Notes under the pieces: model-generated
Told to the model about the DNA's origin: nothing
Database searches by the model: none
Seen by the model: only the letters and a program-made list of their open reading frames with translations
Translations under genes and position numbers: made by a program
Shown: piece by piece, positions 42,170 to 52,882 of the stretch
Numbering within the stretch: the first letter of the stretch is position 1
Layout: every line of letters begins with the position of its first letter
Source of the DNA: Cordylochernes scorpioides
Taxonomy: Eukaryota; Arthropoda; Arachnida; Pseudoscorpiones; Chernetidae
DNA: 64,000 bases
Assembly: GCA_030710605.1 (NCBI GenBank)
Contig: CP092863.1
Location: 141,740,896 to 141,804,895, forward strand
Direction: 5' to 3'

Positions 42170-42358
42170 CTGTAGCACAGCACTTCCTGCCGTCCTGACA
42201 ACACACGGCGTTGGTCAGCGGGCAGCAGCTCCAGTGGCCACGCCAGGACCTGCAGCAGATGTGGCCGGGAGGACAGAGTCCCGTGTCGCCGGGACATACC
42301 ACGGGGAAACGCTCCGACACCGTAAGCCCGCCTGGATACCCAGTCATGTTGGTCATCC
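42170..42358 (-). CDS. Granulin-domain exon
   Basis: One granulin module of a progranulin-like secreted protein. Acceptor TTAGCACATGTAG precedes 42358; donor GTAACA follows 42170. 63 codons, phase 1 at both ends, so the exon is symmetric. Cysteine spacing is C-x6-C-x5-CC-x8-CC-x6-CC-x5-CC (VVCPGDTGLCPPGHICC, SWRGHWSCCPLTNAVCC, QDGRKCC). This gives 10 of the 12 granulin cysteines; the last two must be in the next exon, at lower coordinates. Residues before the first Cys (NMTGYPGGLTVSERFP) are linker. The rest of the gene is not recognised here. Confidence 0.95.
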
Positions 42359-42390
42359 CTACATGTGCTAAAGTCTAGGAACAATTATGT

Positions 42391-43365
42391 ACTACAGTAT
42401 AACAACCTCTCTGTAAAGAACAACACCTAGTTGCAGAGCCAAAGTGTCTTTTAGGCAGAGGTGTCCTCTTACCAGAGAATTGCTACAGTAGAACTACCTC
42501 TCTGTAAAGGACAACACCTAGTTACAGAACCAAAGTGTCTTTTAGGCAGAGGTGTCCTCTTACCAGAGAATTGCTACAGTAGAACTACCTCTCTGTAAAG
42601 GACAACACTTAGTTGTAGAGCAAAAGTGTCCTTTAGGGAGAGGTGTCCTTTTACCAGAGAGTTGCTACAGTAGAACTACCTCTCTGTAAAGAACAACACC
42701 TAGTTGCAGAGCCAAAGTGTCTTTTAGGCAGAGGTGTCCTCTTACCAGAGAATTGCTACAGTAGAACTACCTCTCTGTAAAGGACAACACCTAGTTACAG
42801 AGCAAAAGTGTCCTTTAGGGATAGGTGTCCTCTTACCAGAGAGTTGCTACAGTAGAACTACCTCTCTGTAAAGGACAACACCTAGTTACAGAGCCATAGT
42901 GTCCTTTAGGGAGAGGTGTCCTCTTCCCAGAGAGTTGCTACAGTAGAACTACCTCTCTGTAAAGGACAACACCTAGTTACAGAGCAAAAATGTCCTTTAG
43001 GGATAGGTGTCCTCTTACCAGAGAGTTGCTACAGTAGAACTACCTCTCTGTAAAGGACAACACCTAGTTACAGAGCCATAGTGTCCTTTAGGGAGAGGTG
43101 TCCTCTTCCCAGAGAGTTGCTACAGTAGAACTACCTCTCTGTAAAGGACAACACCTAGTTACAGAGCAAAAGTGTCCTTTAGGGATAGGTGTCCTCTTAC
43201 CAGAGAGTTGCTACAGTAGAACTACCTCTCTGTAAAGGACAACACCTAGTTACAGAGCCAAAGTGTCCTTTAGGGAGAGGTGTCCTCTTACCAGAGAGTT
43301 TCTAATTAGTAAAAATGGTAATTTTAGAATTGAAAATTGTCCTTTGTAGATATCTGTTCTTAATT
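42391..43365. repeat. 91-bp tandem array from family P MITE, about 10 units
   Basis: Unit: CTACAGTAGAACTACCTCTC, TGTAAAGGACAACACCTAGT, TACAGAGCCAAAGTGTCCTT, TAGGGAGAGGTGTCCTCTTA, CCAGAGAGTTG. The last unit continues into the unique right part of the MITE (AGTAAAAATGGTAATTTTAG, TTGTCCTTTGTAG). Adjacent units differ by a few bases, with an apparent two-unit alternation (GCAAAAGTG/GCCATAGTG) at 42750-43200. Confidence 0.93.
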
Positions 43366-43776
43366 GAAAAAATGTTGGTAAATATATTTTTAATAATCTA
43401 TTTTGTGTAAAATAGTGAAATTTCATCATATACCAAAGACTTAGGTATCTGCCTAGAATTCAGATAGAGAAAGTCGGCTGAGAATGATCTTGAATAATTA
43501 TATAAAAAGTAAAATTTCCAACCATCACCTTAGTTTCTCTTAAAATGACAATCCAAATGACCACAGTACTCATGTACCTATGAATAGTGGGCTACCTAGG
43601 TCGAAGTCTGTATGATAAAACACCCATATAACAAAAACAACAAAAAAAGGGAAGTTACAAAACTTACATGTGAGATGAAAAAGAATTTGTAATGTAAACA
43701 GGATCAATAAAACTTTCCGCCATTCGTAAGATGAGACCATCTCACTTCTGCAGCACACACACACACCATTATGTAA
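43366..43776. other. AT-rich, no gene recognised
   Basis: No supported exon. A short AC microsatellite lies at 43753-43768, just before the Helitron-like element. Confidence 0.5.
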
Positions 43777-44156
43777 TCTATATATATAAAAATGAATGTT
43801 TGTATGTTTGTTTGTTTGTTTGTATGTCCGGTATACAAATTCGCAGTAGTTCACTAATTCAAACCAAAATTTCCATACATAGGTAAAAAATACGGGGAAG
43901 ACGATAGGCTATTTAAAATATATATATATAAAATTATTAAAACTATATATTCAGATTATTTTACTTAGCTCGCGAGCAGCACCTCTAGCGGTGAAGATGG
44001 GAGGTAATATCAGCTGACCTAATGTACATGTAAAGTTTGGAGCGGGACGTTTCACAAGAGTGACATCCACGGCGCCAATTTATAATTGTAACGAATAGTG
44101 TTTGAATAAAACATTTAATCGGGTAAACCCGGGCGTTGCCCGGGTCATTCGTCTAG
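43777..44156 (+). mobile_element. Helitron-like element, short
   Basis: TCTATATATATAAAAATGAA start after A (43776); GTATGTTTGTTTG repeats; end CCCGGGCGTTGCCCGGGTCA..CTAG followed by T (44157). 380 bp, no ORF. Its 3' part (GACATCCACGGCGCCAATTT) matches the fragment at 24927-25020. Confidence 0.9.
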
Positions 44157-44164
44157 TACCTTAT

Positions 44165-44405
44165 AAATAAATATTTTGCCGGGAGAGAGGATATTCATCT
44201 ATAAAAACCCACTCTCCCATCAAAATAGACGTCAAAACCAGACGCCATCTATTGACCGTCACCGCAAACTAGCAGCCTCAGGTCGGTGACAAAGCCACAA
44301 CACTAGCTTTGGCAAACTGAGAAGCGTCCACCTAGAGACCATGGTTTCGGGCTAATGGCCCTCGTCAGTCTAGGGCGGACTTTATTCTACAAGATCTACA
44401 AGTTT
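44165..44405 (-). mobile_element. Hammerhead-bearing retroelement, family B
   Basis: Reverse-strand copy: TTGTAGAATAAAG-like lead, ribozyme at 44326-44390, TTTGCCAAAGCTAGTGTTGT, TCACCGACCTGAGGCTGCTA, ATAGATGGCGTCTGGTTTTG, ending at TTTTATAGATGAATATCC. Confidence 0.87.
44326..44390 (-). ncRNA. Type I hammerhead ribozyme, family B (best copy)
   Basis: - strand: GTCCGCCCTAGA - CTGACGA - GGGCCATTAGCCC - GAAA - CCATGG - TC - TCTAGGTGGAC. Helix I pairs over 11 positions with one bulge; helix II is GGGC/GCCC; the cores are canonical. Confidence 0.9.
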
Positions 44406-44409
44406 GGAA

Positions 44410-44955
44410 CAAATCAGGGTATATATGCATATCTAATTTTATATAATTAATTGTTGAATCTTAAATATTAATCAATACTTTTAAGAAATAAAAAGGTAGC
44501 GCTGCTATCTTTAAGATTGTCCCAAAAGTCCGGGTTTTTCATAAAACATTTTTCTTATTAATTTGCGAATAATATTATTACAGCGAATACATAATAATAC
44601 AATTAGATTTACAAGTGAATTAAAAGAATATTCTCAATCTATATTTTGGCCATAGATTTGGCCACTTTGCTAGATAAACATTTCTTTGGTAGATTGTGAA
44701 GAATAGATTAGCAACCTATGGGCATTTCAGGAACCTGGAGATGAACTAAACATAAACAATAAAGATAATTGTAATCAACTTTTTCATACAATAGAATAGA
44801 AAAATAATAAGAAAGAGAGAGAGAGAGATTTTCTTTTATTTGAAAAAAACTCTTCCTTTGTCTTGTAATATATATATTCTGTAAAAAATAATTTATAAAT
44901 TTAATACATTAGAATCTCAATAGAAGGCAATCCAAAAAAAAAAAAAACATGGAAA
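44410..44955. other. AT-rich, no gene
   Basis: 44460-44640 repeats blocks also at 51640-51800 (TTATTTAATAGATTAATA-like, AAAGGTAGCGC, GGTTGTCCCAAAAGTCCG, GAATAATATTATTACAGCGA), likely the same MITE seen at 14685 and 37450. 44810-44830 is a GA microsatellite. Confidence 0.5.
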
Positions 44956-45130
44956 TTTATATTATGGTGTTTTAACGCGTCATCTGTTATGAAAATTCGA
45001 AACTATTATAGACTCGTATGATTCTACTGCCCTTACTGCAATGGAAAATTTAATGGGAGGGTCTGGCTCATCAGTGGTGAACCCTCCCAGCGGTTTCGCC
45101 AGTTTAATCTACCATCCTCCCGGTCTTTCT
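44956..45130 (-). repeat. Family S element
   Basis: TTTTAACGCGTCATCTGTTA, ATTCTACTGCCCTTACTGCA, GGCTCATCAGTGGTGAACCC, TCCCAGCGGTTTCGCCAG. Confidence 0.87.
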
Positions 45131-46090
45131 TAGAGGTGGCCGTTTATTGGAGGTTACAATTGAACAAAATAAGTCATTTCTGGTTTAATAAAGAGGTGAA
45201 AGTTGCTTGTGAGATATTTTTAACTTTAAATAACTTTTATCAACAAGAAATACGTTTTTTTAAATAAAAAAATCTATTATAGAAAAATTTAAAAAGGGCG
45301 TGTCGTTTAAAAAAGAGAGTGTGTGAAGTAAGTTACAAATAAGGTCTTTCAATCCATTCAAATTCCTTCGACGGGGTTTATATTGTGTATACATCTTGGG
45401 ACTGTGGCTAGATGGGGGCTTGAACAGAGTGGTTGGGATTGGATTGGATTAGGTTAGCGAATTGATGTACCACCAGACTTTTGTAAAGATGTCTTCCGCA
45501 TTTATTGTTAAACATCAATCCAGCCTAATCCATAGTGAAAACATCTTTTAAAGCTAAAATACCCTTTTAAAAGATTTTGCATGTTTTTATTCTCTGTAAA
45601 TGTCTGTGGTTTTCTTTGTACATTTCCTTTTATTATTTTGTTTCTTCGTACCTTCCATGTAAAAGACGCTCTTTTTTCATTATTATATTTTCTTTGTGTA
45701 TATATGAATATATATGTCATAAAAAAACGTATATTCTAGTTACGTTACCAATTCATGCAGTCGTGGATTAAAAAAATGAATTATAACTTTTGTCCTAAAA
45801 CTATATTTATTTTTTGATTGTATTTCAAAAGCAAACAGTTTTTTGCATACATAGACAACTAACTACGTTATATTTATAAAAAATAGCAAATTAGGTTATA
45901 TTCTTTTTGTTTGAGATTCCTTTACATTTTAAAAATTAACTCTGCGTTCAGTTCTTATTTTTACTTTGATTATTTAAATTATAATTTTAGTTATATTATG
46001 AAAATAATTTCAATAAATATTATGGTTATGATTATAGAAATTTAATTATATTATGAATATAATAAAAATCATATTTTTATTATGTCATAT
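45131..46090. other. AT-rich stretch without gene or recognised repeat
   Basis: Only short spurious frames are seen. 45640-45720 has a TATATGAATATATATG microsatellite-like run. Confidence 0.5.
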
Positions 46091-46094
46091 ATTA

Positions 46095-46265
46095 TTAAAG
46101 ACAAAAATAGGCATATCCTGGCCGCTTACATAAGTGTCATTTACTAAAACAGAAATCAATACTGATTTATCCTGTTCCATAAATCAATGTTTTTCTGATT
46201 TCTGTTCCACTAGATGGTGCTCTGCCATTTAAAAAGCTCACGTGAACGGTCAAGATATACCTATA
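46095..46265. repeat. Inverted pair of family A 3' ends
   Basis: GGCATATCCTGGCCGCTTAC at the left and AGATGGTGCTCTGCCATTTA, ACGTGAACGGTCAAGATATA at the right are opposite-strand versions of the family A terminus. AGAAATCAATACTGATTTAT and CATAAATCAATGTTTTTCTG lie between them. Confidence 0.7.
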
Positions 46266-46279
46266 TACCAATATATTTA

Positions 46280-46560
46280 TAAATGTATGTAATTCTACTG
46301 TCCTCACACACACACACACACAAATCTCATGTCCATAGTTCTTCTAAAATACCCATTCCAAGAGTCTACCAACAGTATCACTATAAAAGGAAGTTCCAAA
46401 AATGAAATATAACAGCCGTATGGTAGATTAAACTGGCGAAACCGCTGGGAGGGTTCACCACTGATGAGCCAGGCCCTCCCTTTAATTTTTCCATTGCAGT
46501 AAGAGCAGTAGAAATTGTTTAATTTCAAAAAGAAACTTACCCCTTTAAAATAGTTTCAAA
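46280..46560 (+). repeat. Family S element, complete
   Basis: Lead AAAGGAAGTTCCAAAAATGA, TATGGTAGATTAAACTGGCG, AAACCGCTGGGAGGGTTCAC, CACTGATGAGCCAGGCCCTC, AGAAATTGTTTAATTTC. An AC microsatellite is at 46305-46322. Confidence 0.88.
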
Positions 46561-46739
46561 TTTTGATACCTATTTTTGTTTTTAACATCAACACCTGACC
46601 TTTTTATATTTTAAAAATAATTATTACATATATATATATATACCAAGAGAGGTACCTCTCCCTTTAATTATACATTAGAACGATGACACAGTACATCATC
46701 TTACAAAAAACCTTTACAAGTAATGATAAAGAATAAGCC

Positions 46740-46860
46740 ACAACACCAGTTTTGGAAAATTCAGACAAAAAGCCAACAACCTGTATACCATGGTTTCGGA
46801 CTCTCATCAGTATAGGGACGGCTTCGATTCCATAACATCCTATGAGAAGAGTTATGATAT
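46740..46860 (-). ncRNA. Family B hammerhead, helix II collapsed
   Basis: - strand 46784-46818: CCTATA - CTGATGA - GAGTCC - GAAA - CCATGG - TA - TACAGG. Both core boxes and a short helix I remain, but the helix II loop is missing. Confidence 0.55.
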
Positions 46861-46976
46861 TAAGTCGAATTTACAAAACAGGTGTTTGAGGTGGTGAAGT
46901 GGCGAAGTTTGAGGTAAGAATACAACATAGAGTTACGGGAGGATGATATTCATGGCTTCCAATATATTTCAAAATA

Positions 46977-47242
46977 CACCTATCCCCCGATTTACACGGT
47001 AGATACGTTCCTGAGAAAAACGTGTAAATCGAGGGATAGGTGTATATTAAACTGTCAAATCTGAATAGGTGTTCGCCCCCTCATCAATCAGAGCCTCCCA
47101 ATATTCTTTTCAACATAGGTAGTATAGAGTAGAATATCGCATTTTAGTATAGTGCGATAAAAAAAAAAAAAAAACTTATTTGGAAAACCGTGTAAAAGCG
47201 AAAACGTGTAAAACAAGTACCGTGTAAATCGGGGGATAGGTG
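46977..47242. mobile_element. MITE with perfect 25-bp inverted ends
   Basis: CACCTATCCCCCGATTTACA, CGGTA at the left and TACCGTGTAAATCGGGGGAT, AGGTG at the right, between TA dinucleotides. A third, partial copy of the terminal sequence at 47018-47042 (CGTGTAAATCGAGGGATAGG) makes the left end a small palindrome. A Tc1/mariner-type target is likely. No ORF. Confidence 0.88.
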
Positions 47243-47907
47243 TATTTCATGTTTTTTTAAACTTCATTTTATTTATCTATTATCCAATACAAGGCGAGAG
47301 AGTTCATAAAATTTATATAGACAAAGTGGCTGATGTAAGAGAGTTAAATCATTTAGATCAGGGAACAATCGATGTCTCAGTTCTGTAAAGTTCGGACAGT
47401 CGTAGATAAGGTGAAGAGCATTCTACAGGTAAACTCCGTATAAATAGTATAAACGCACAACGAATCCAAAGTTTTGCGGAGGAGCCTCTTTTATTATACT
47501 TTTGCAAGCTTTCGAACCTTTCGGTTCTTCCACAGGCGTGGCTAGTATGACTACACTAACAGGGTATAAGCGCGCTTGAGCCATTATATACAACATATAA
47601 ATTTACTTGCGGAGTGATATTTCAAACGTAATAAAATAGAAATAGGAATTATGACTATAAAAATAAAATAAAAATAAAACTATGTAAATGAACTTATAGA
47701 TTTTTAAAATTTAGATGAAATTATGGCAAAAACTATTAAATACGATAAAGGTTAAGTAAAATAATGATATTCACTGTATGTAAGCCGTGTGACACTTTAA
47801 AATTTCGTAACATTTAAAACCAGTAAAATTTTAAAACATCTCAACACAGAAAAACCAAGCTGGGGTCCACTCCACCCGACCACACACCCGAGTATATCAC
47901 GGTATAA

Positions 47908-48675
47908 CTATTGAGATATTATATGATATATTTCCGGTAGATCTATTTTTCTATTTATGCTGTTTGTTTGTGTTGATATGATGGATTCCAGTACCAATCT
48001 GTGCTGCTTATTGTTTATGTGCTGATATAGGATTTTAGGATGATCTAAGTTGAAGTTATGGCCAGTGTTTGAAATATGTTGGTATATAAGTGATTTCGGG
48101 TCTCTATTGTTTATATTTCGTTTGTGTTCGATGATTCTGATATACGCGGTTCTGCCAGTCTCCCCCACATAGGAGGCTAGGCAATCCTGGCAAGAAACCG
48201 CGTATACTGCTCCGGTGGAGTGGATGGGATTGTTGGGTGCGTCTGCTTTGGTGATAGGATTCCTGAGGAGGGCAGCAAGATTGGGAGGGCTGTTAAAATA
48301 AACTTGGATGCCATATGGGCGAAGGATTCTGGAAATGGCAACAGAGAACGTGGAATATGGAAGATAGCAGACTGCTCTATAAGTCGTGGAGGTCCTCGGA
48401 GCAGTGGGATCAAACGTGTGTTTATCTATGAATTTTCTTGGGTATCCTGCAGTGGTTAGAAGGGTGGTAATTCTGTTTTTTTCTATGGCTTTGAATATAG
48501 GTAATGAGCAATGCGTATGTATTCTTTTGGTTAAAGTCCTGACTGTATTTACTTTATAGGATATCGGGCTATTGGAGGAGAAATGGGTGTATAGGGGTGG
48601 GATATTCTTTTTGTAATAAACTGCTGTGTGCAATCTGTGTGGAGTGCGGATATTGATGAAGGCGAAGCAGATCAC
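47908..48675 (-). pseudogene. Penelope-like element: post-RT segment and GIY-YIG endonuclease
   Basis: 255 codons, no catalytic RT centre. The C-terminal 90 residues form a GIY-YIG nuclease (GAVYAVSCQDCLASYVGETG, then RTAYIRIIEHKRN and HISNTGHNFNLD). V-Y and Y-V-G stand for the GIY and YIG strands, followed by the catalytic Arg and the E-H helix. A C-x2-C just before the second strand is typical of Penelope endonucleases. Upstream residues (ILRPYGIQVYFNSPPNLAAL) are the conserved linker. The N-terminus is lost at the inversion near 48650. Confidence 0.9.
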
Positions 48676-49027
48676 CAGGGCACAATTAACTCAGTTCACC
48701 GGTTCCCTCACACGGGATGCGTACATATATGGTGCTCCTAAAATACACAAGCCTGGGGTACCACTCCGACCCATCATCGCATACCACCTCTCCCCGGCTC
48801 ACACCTTAGCTAAATATCTGGCCCAACTATTATCCCCTATCATGAAGAACAATCCTAACCAGTACAACATCACACACCCACCCAGTTTCGTTCAGGAGAT
48901 CACACAAATGCAGCTACCCGCACATCACACTATGGTTTCATTTGATGTCACAGCGCTATACCTCTCCCTTCCACACGCCCTCATTTTAAACAAATTACAG
49001 TCATTTCTCGAGTCTTTTCTCTTATAG
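48660..49027 (+). pseudogene. Penelope-like element: reverse transcriptase N-terminal fragment
   Basis: The visible RT part begins near AQLTQFTGSLTRDAYIYGAP and continues KIHKPGVPLRPIIA, then SPAHTLAKYLAQLLSPI and MVSFDVTALYLSLP (RT motif A with its catalytic Asp). YGxPKIHK is diagnostic of Penelope RTs. The frame ends LESFLL at 49027, exactly where the 3' arm sequence begins. The rest of RT, including the YADD box, is deleted. Confidence 0.9.
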
Positions 49028-49439
49028 TTTTTGCCATAATTTCATCTAAATTTTAAAAATCTATAAGTTCATTTACATAGTTTTATTTTTATTTTATTTT
49101 TATAGTCATAATTCCTATTTCTATTTTATTACGTTTGAAATATCACTCCGCATGTAAATTTATATGTTGTATATAATGGCTCAAGCGCGCTTATACCCTG
49201 TTAGTGTAGTCATACTAGCCACGCCTGTGGAAGAACCGAAAGGTTCGAAAGCTTGCAAAAGTATAATAAAAGAGGCTCCTCCGCAAAACTTTGGATTCGT
49301 TGTGCGTGAAGAGCAGTTTGTTCAGTTTCTCCGCAAGAACAATTTGGTGTTTCTGATAGACCTCTTTTATATAAGTAGTGCTGTTATTTCTTTACTTAGT
49401 AATGTAAATAGCTTCAGATGCTTCTAATTAATTACCACT

Positions 49440-49785
49440 TGCTAGCTAATTAGATAGGAGGTTTTTTATATGAATGGAGAGATAAAAACTTGGAGTGGAG
49501 ACAAATAAACACGGCAAGACTTCTTTCTAACTCCCCATATTAGTAAATTCGAATATCTATTTGCCACTAAGCGATATAAATAACGAGAGTGAATTAAAAT
49601 ATTAAATTGGAGAAACCGCTGGGAGGGTTCACCACTGATGAGCCAGGCCCTCCCATTAATTTTTACATTGCAGCAAGGGCAGTAGAAATTTTTAATTTTT
49701 AAAATAATCATACGCTTCTATAATAGTTTCGAATTTTTCATAACAGATAGCGCGCTAACGCATCATAATATAGTTGCTATAATGA
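49440..49785 (+). repeat. Family S element
   Basis: TTAAATTGGAGAAACCGCTG, GGAGGGTTCACCACTGATGA, GCCAGGCCCTCCCATTAATT, TAACAGATAGCGCGCTAACG. The GGC before GAAA is changed to GGA here. Confidence 0.85.
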
Positions 49786-49788
49786 AAT

Positions 49789-51604
49789 ACACTCATGGAC
49801 AAAACTTAAGGAAGTTGTACCTTTTAGCATGTATATCGGGATTCAGACAATAACTCTGAAATATATTACAGTGACCTTTATTGAAGACACACGAGATAAC
49901 CAAGTGTGAACAAAACTTGAGAAGGTTGTACCTTTTAGCATGTATATCAGGATTCAGACAATAACTCTGAAAGATATTACAGTGACCTTTATTGAAGACA
50001 CACGAGATAACCAAGTGTGAACAAAACTTAAGGAAGTTGTACCTTTCAACATGTATATCGGGATTGTGACAATAACTCGGAAAGATATTACAGTGACCTT
50101 TATTGAAGACACACGAGATAACCAAGTGTGAACAAAACTTAAGGAAGTTGTACCTTTTACCATGTATATCGATATTCAGACAATAACTCTGAAAGATATT
50201 ACAGTGACCTTTATTGAAGACACACGAGATAACCAAGTGTGAACAAAACTTAAGGAAGTTGTACCTTTCAACATGTATATCGGGATTGGGACAATAACTC
50301 GGAAAGATATTACAGTGAACTTTATTGAAGACACACGAGATAACCAAGTGTGAACAAAACTTAAGGAAGTTGTACCTTTCAACATGTATATCGGGATTGT
50401 GACAATAACTCGGAAAGATATTACAGTGACCTTTATTGAAGACACACGAGATAACCAAGTGTGAACAAAACTTAAGGAAGTTGTACCTTTCAACATGTAT
50501 ATCGGGATTGTGACAATAACTCGGAAAGATATTACAGTGACCTTTATTGAAGACACACGAGATAACCAAGTGTGAACAAAACTTAAGGAAGTTGTACCTT
50601 TCAACATGTATATCGGGATTGTGACAATAACTCGGAAAGATATTACAGTGACCTTTATTGAAGACACACGAGATAAACAAGTGTGTATATACTCATGAAC
50701 AAAACTTAAGGAAGTTGTAACTTTCAACATGTATATCAGGATTGAGACAATAACTCTGAAAGATATTACAGTGACCTTTATTGAAGACACACGAGATAAC
50801 CAAGTGTGCACTCATGGACAAAACTTAAGGAAGTTGTACCTTTCAACATGTATATCAGGATTGAGACAATAACTCTGAAAGATATTACAGTGACCTTTAT
50901 TGAAGACACACGAGATAACCAAGTGTGCACTCATGGACAAAACTTAAGGAAGTTGTACCTTTCAGCATGTATATCGGGATTCAGACAATAACTCTGAAAT
51001 ATATTACAGTGACCTTTATTGAAGACACACGAGATAACCAAGTGTGCACTCATGGACAAAACTTAAGGAAGTTGTACCTTTCAACATGTATATCAGGATT
51101 GAGACAATAACTCTGAAAGATATTACAGTGACCTTTATTGAAGATACACGAGATAACCAAGTGTGCACTCATGGACAAAACTTAAGGAAGTTGTACCTTT
51201 CAACATGTATATCAGGATTGAGACAATAACTCTGAAAGATATTACAGTGACCTTTATTGAAGACACACGAGATAACCAAGTGTGCACTCATGGACAAAAC
51301 TTAAGGAAGTTGTACCTTTCAGCATGTATATCGGGATTCAGACAATAACTCTGAAATATATTACAGTGACCTTTATTGAAGACACACGAGATAACCAAGT
51401 GTGCACTCATGGACAAAACTTAAGGAAGTTGTACCTTTCAGCATGTATATCGGGATTCAGACAATAACTCTGAAATATATTACAGTGACCTTTATTGAAG
51501 ACACACGAGATAACCAAGTGTGAACAACCTCTGTCTCTTAAAAAAAATAGACGACTGGTTTCATAAAAGATATTCCATTTCCTTAAATTTTTGTCCATTA
51601 GTGT
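49789..51604. mobile_element. Family M MITE with a 112- to 119-bp array
   Basis: Left end ACACTCATGGACAAAACTTA at 49789; right end AGACGACTGGTTTCATAAAA and TTTGTCCATTAGTGTA at 51604. Between them are about 14 units: the first eight, to about 50690, are 112 bp (joined by GTGTGAACAAAACTTAAGG) and the rest are 119 bp, including CACTCATGGACAAAAC at each join (about 50806-51480). Orientation is opposite to the 16-20 kb array. Confidence 0.93.
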
Positions 51605-52430
51605 ATATAGCGCATTTAGTTTCGTGACAACTATAGCTATATGTGCATATATAATTTTCTATAATTAAAATTATTGAATCTTAACTATTAATCTATACTT
51701 TTAAGAAATAAAAAAGGTAGGTATCTTTAAGGTTGTCCCAAAAGTTTGTGTTTTTTTCTTATTACTTTGCGAATAATATTATTACGGCAAATACATAATA
51801 ATACAATTACTTTATATATAATACAAAGACATAATACATAACGGAGAATAATATTGGTATTTCAATTTCTTTGCAAGTATTTACGAGCATTTAGTACAAT
51901 CTTGTAGTTTAAAATCACAAAATAAATTTGAATATCGAATGTTTATCGATGAAATTATGATCAAACTAATTAAATATCATTTGAAGGAAACCAAAATGAG
52001 TTTTGAATACAGTATAGAATTGAGAGAAAGTAATTGTTGCTTACTTTTAATGAAGTACATTGAAATCAAACATTTTTGATCAGTTATTAAGCATATTTTT
52101 TTGAAAGAAAACTTTGCTATATAAACGATGAAGAGATTTATTTGTAAACTTAAGCTCACGTGAACGCTCGTGTTCTCTTATTGCTTGGAGCACGATCTTG
52201 AAAATAAAATTTCTTAAGATTTCTTTAAGAAGAAACACAAGTTAAGGAAAAGAGCTTCTTTCATAAGAAGACGATGCATGCAAGCTTTCAGGCCAGCGTC
52301 CTTCTATGAGTACAAGGGCGTCTTGCCAGAATTAGCTTGTACGATTGTCCTTTTATAAAAAGAAGCTCTTCCTAACGACTTGTATTCGTTCTTCTATAGA
52401 AAATAGGGAGGTTATATCTTTGTTTTAAGA
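51605..52430. other. AT-rich; family D boxes, no gene
   Basis: 51640-51890 contains the small MITE-like block shared with 44460-44640. 52270-52345 has CATGCAAGCTTTCAGGCCAG and GTCCTTCTATGAGTACAAGG (family D ribozyme-like box, - strand). Confidence 0.5.
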
Positions 52431-52742
52431 CGAATAATCCTTTCAATAATTATATTAACGAATAGATTCAAAAAGGATAAGTTTCTTTATTTGAAAAATC
52501 AATTTCGAGCTTTCGGGCTCAAGCTGCCCTTCTACAGGAATAATGGATACAATTTCAAGTAGTCATGTATGTAAATTGATTTAAGACGAATAATCCTTTC
52601 AATAATTATATTAACGAATAGATTCAAAAATTTTACTTGAAATTGTATCCATTATTCCTGTAGAAGGGCAGCTTGAGCCCGAAAGCTCGAATTGATTTTT
52701 CAAATAAAGAAACTTATCCTTTTTGAATCTATTCGTTAATAT
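52431..52742. repeat. Palindrome 1 with family D ribozyme-like arms
   Basis: Left arm 52460-52562 and right arm 52629-52733 are near-perfect inverted copies (about 103 bp): AAAGGATAAGTTTCTTTATT, AGCTTTCGGGCTCAAGCTGC, CCTTCTACAGGAATAATGGA. The loop carries a direct repeat of the sequence outside the left arm (AGACGAATAATCCTTTCAAT at 52431 and 52586). Confidence 0.92.
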
Positions 52743-52882
52743 AAGATTATCTTTGTCTTAAGTTATAATCAATCTGTTGCTATTTATTAAGGAGCAATTG
52801 TCAAAATTGTCTATATAGGATTCTATTAACGTTATGTGGCGCTGAGTTTGTTGTTGACACATATTAATATAAAGTAAACGAA

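Larger units (their letters stand above)
47453..49308. mobile_element. Head-to-head pair of Penelope-like element fragments
   Basis: Outer arms 47453-47742 and 49027-49308 are near-perfect inverted copies (about 280 bp). The arms include AACGAATCCAAAGTTTTGCG, GAGGAGCCTCTTTTATTATA and TTTGCAAGCTTTCGAACC. Between them, the - strand encodes the GIY-YIG end of a Penelope-like element and the + strand encodes an RT fragment, meeting near 48650. Both fragments therefore share the same 3' end sequence and point outwards. Confidence 0.85.

Noticed and set aside
42391..43365. Array as a regulatory enhancer cluster
   Set aside because: Units match the end of the family P transposon; no independent evidence for regulation.
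49793..51598. A 295-codon repetitive frame on the - strand
   Set aside because: 112 bp is not a multiple of three, but several units keep an open frame by chance; it is family M array sequence, not a protein.
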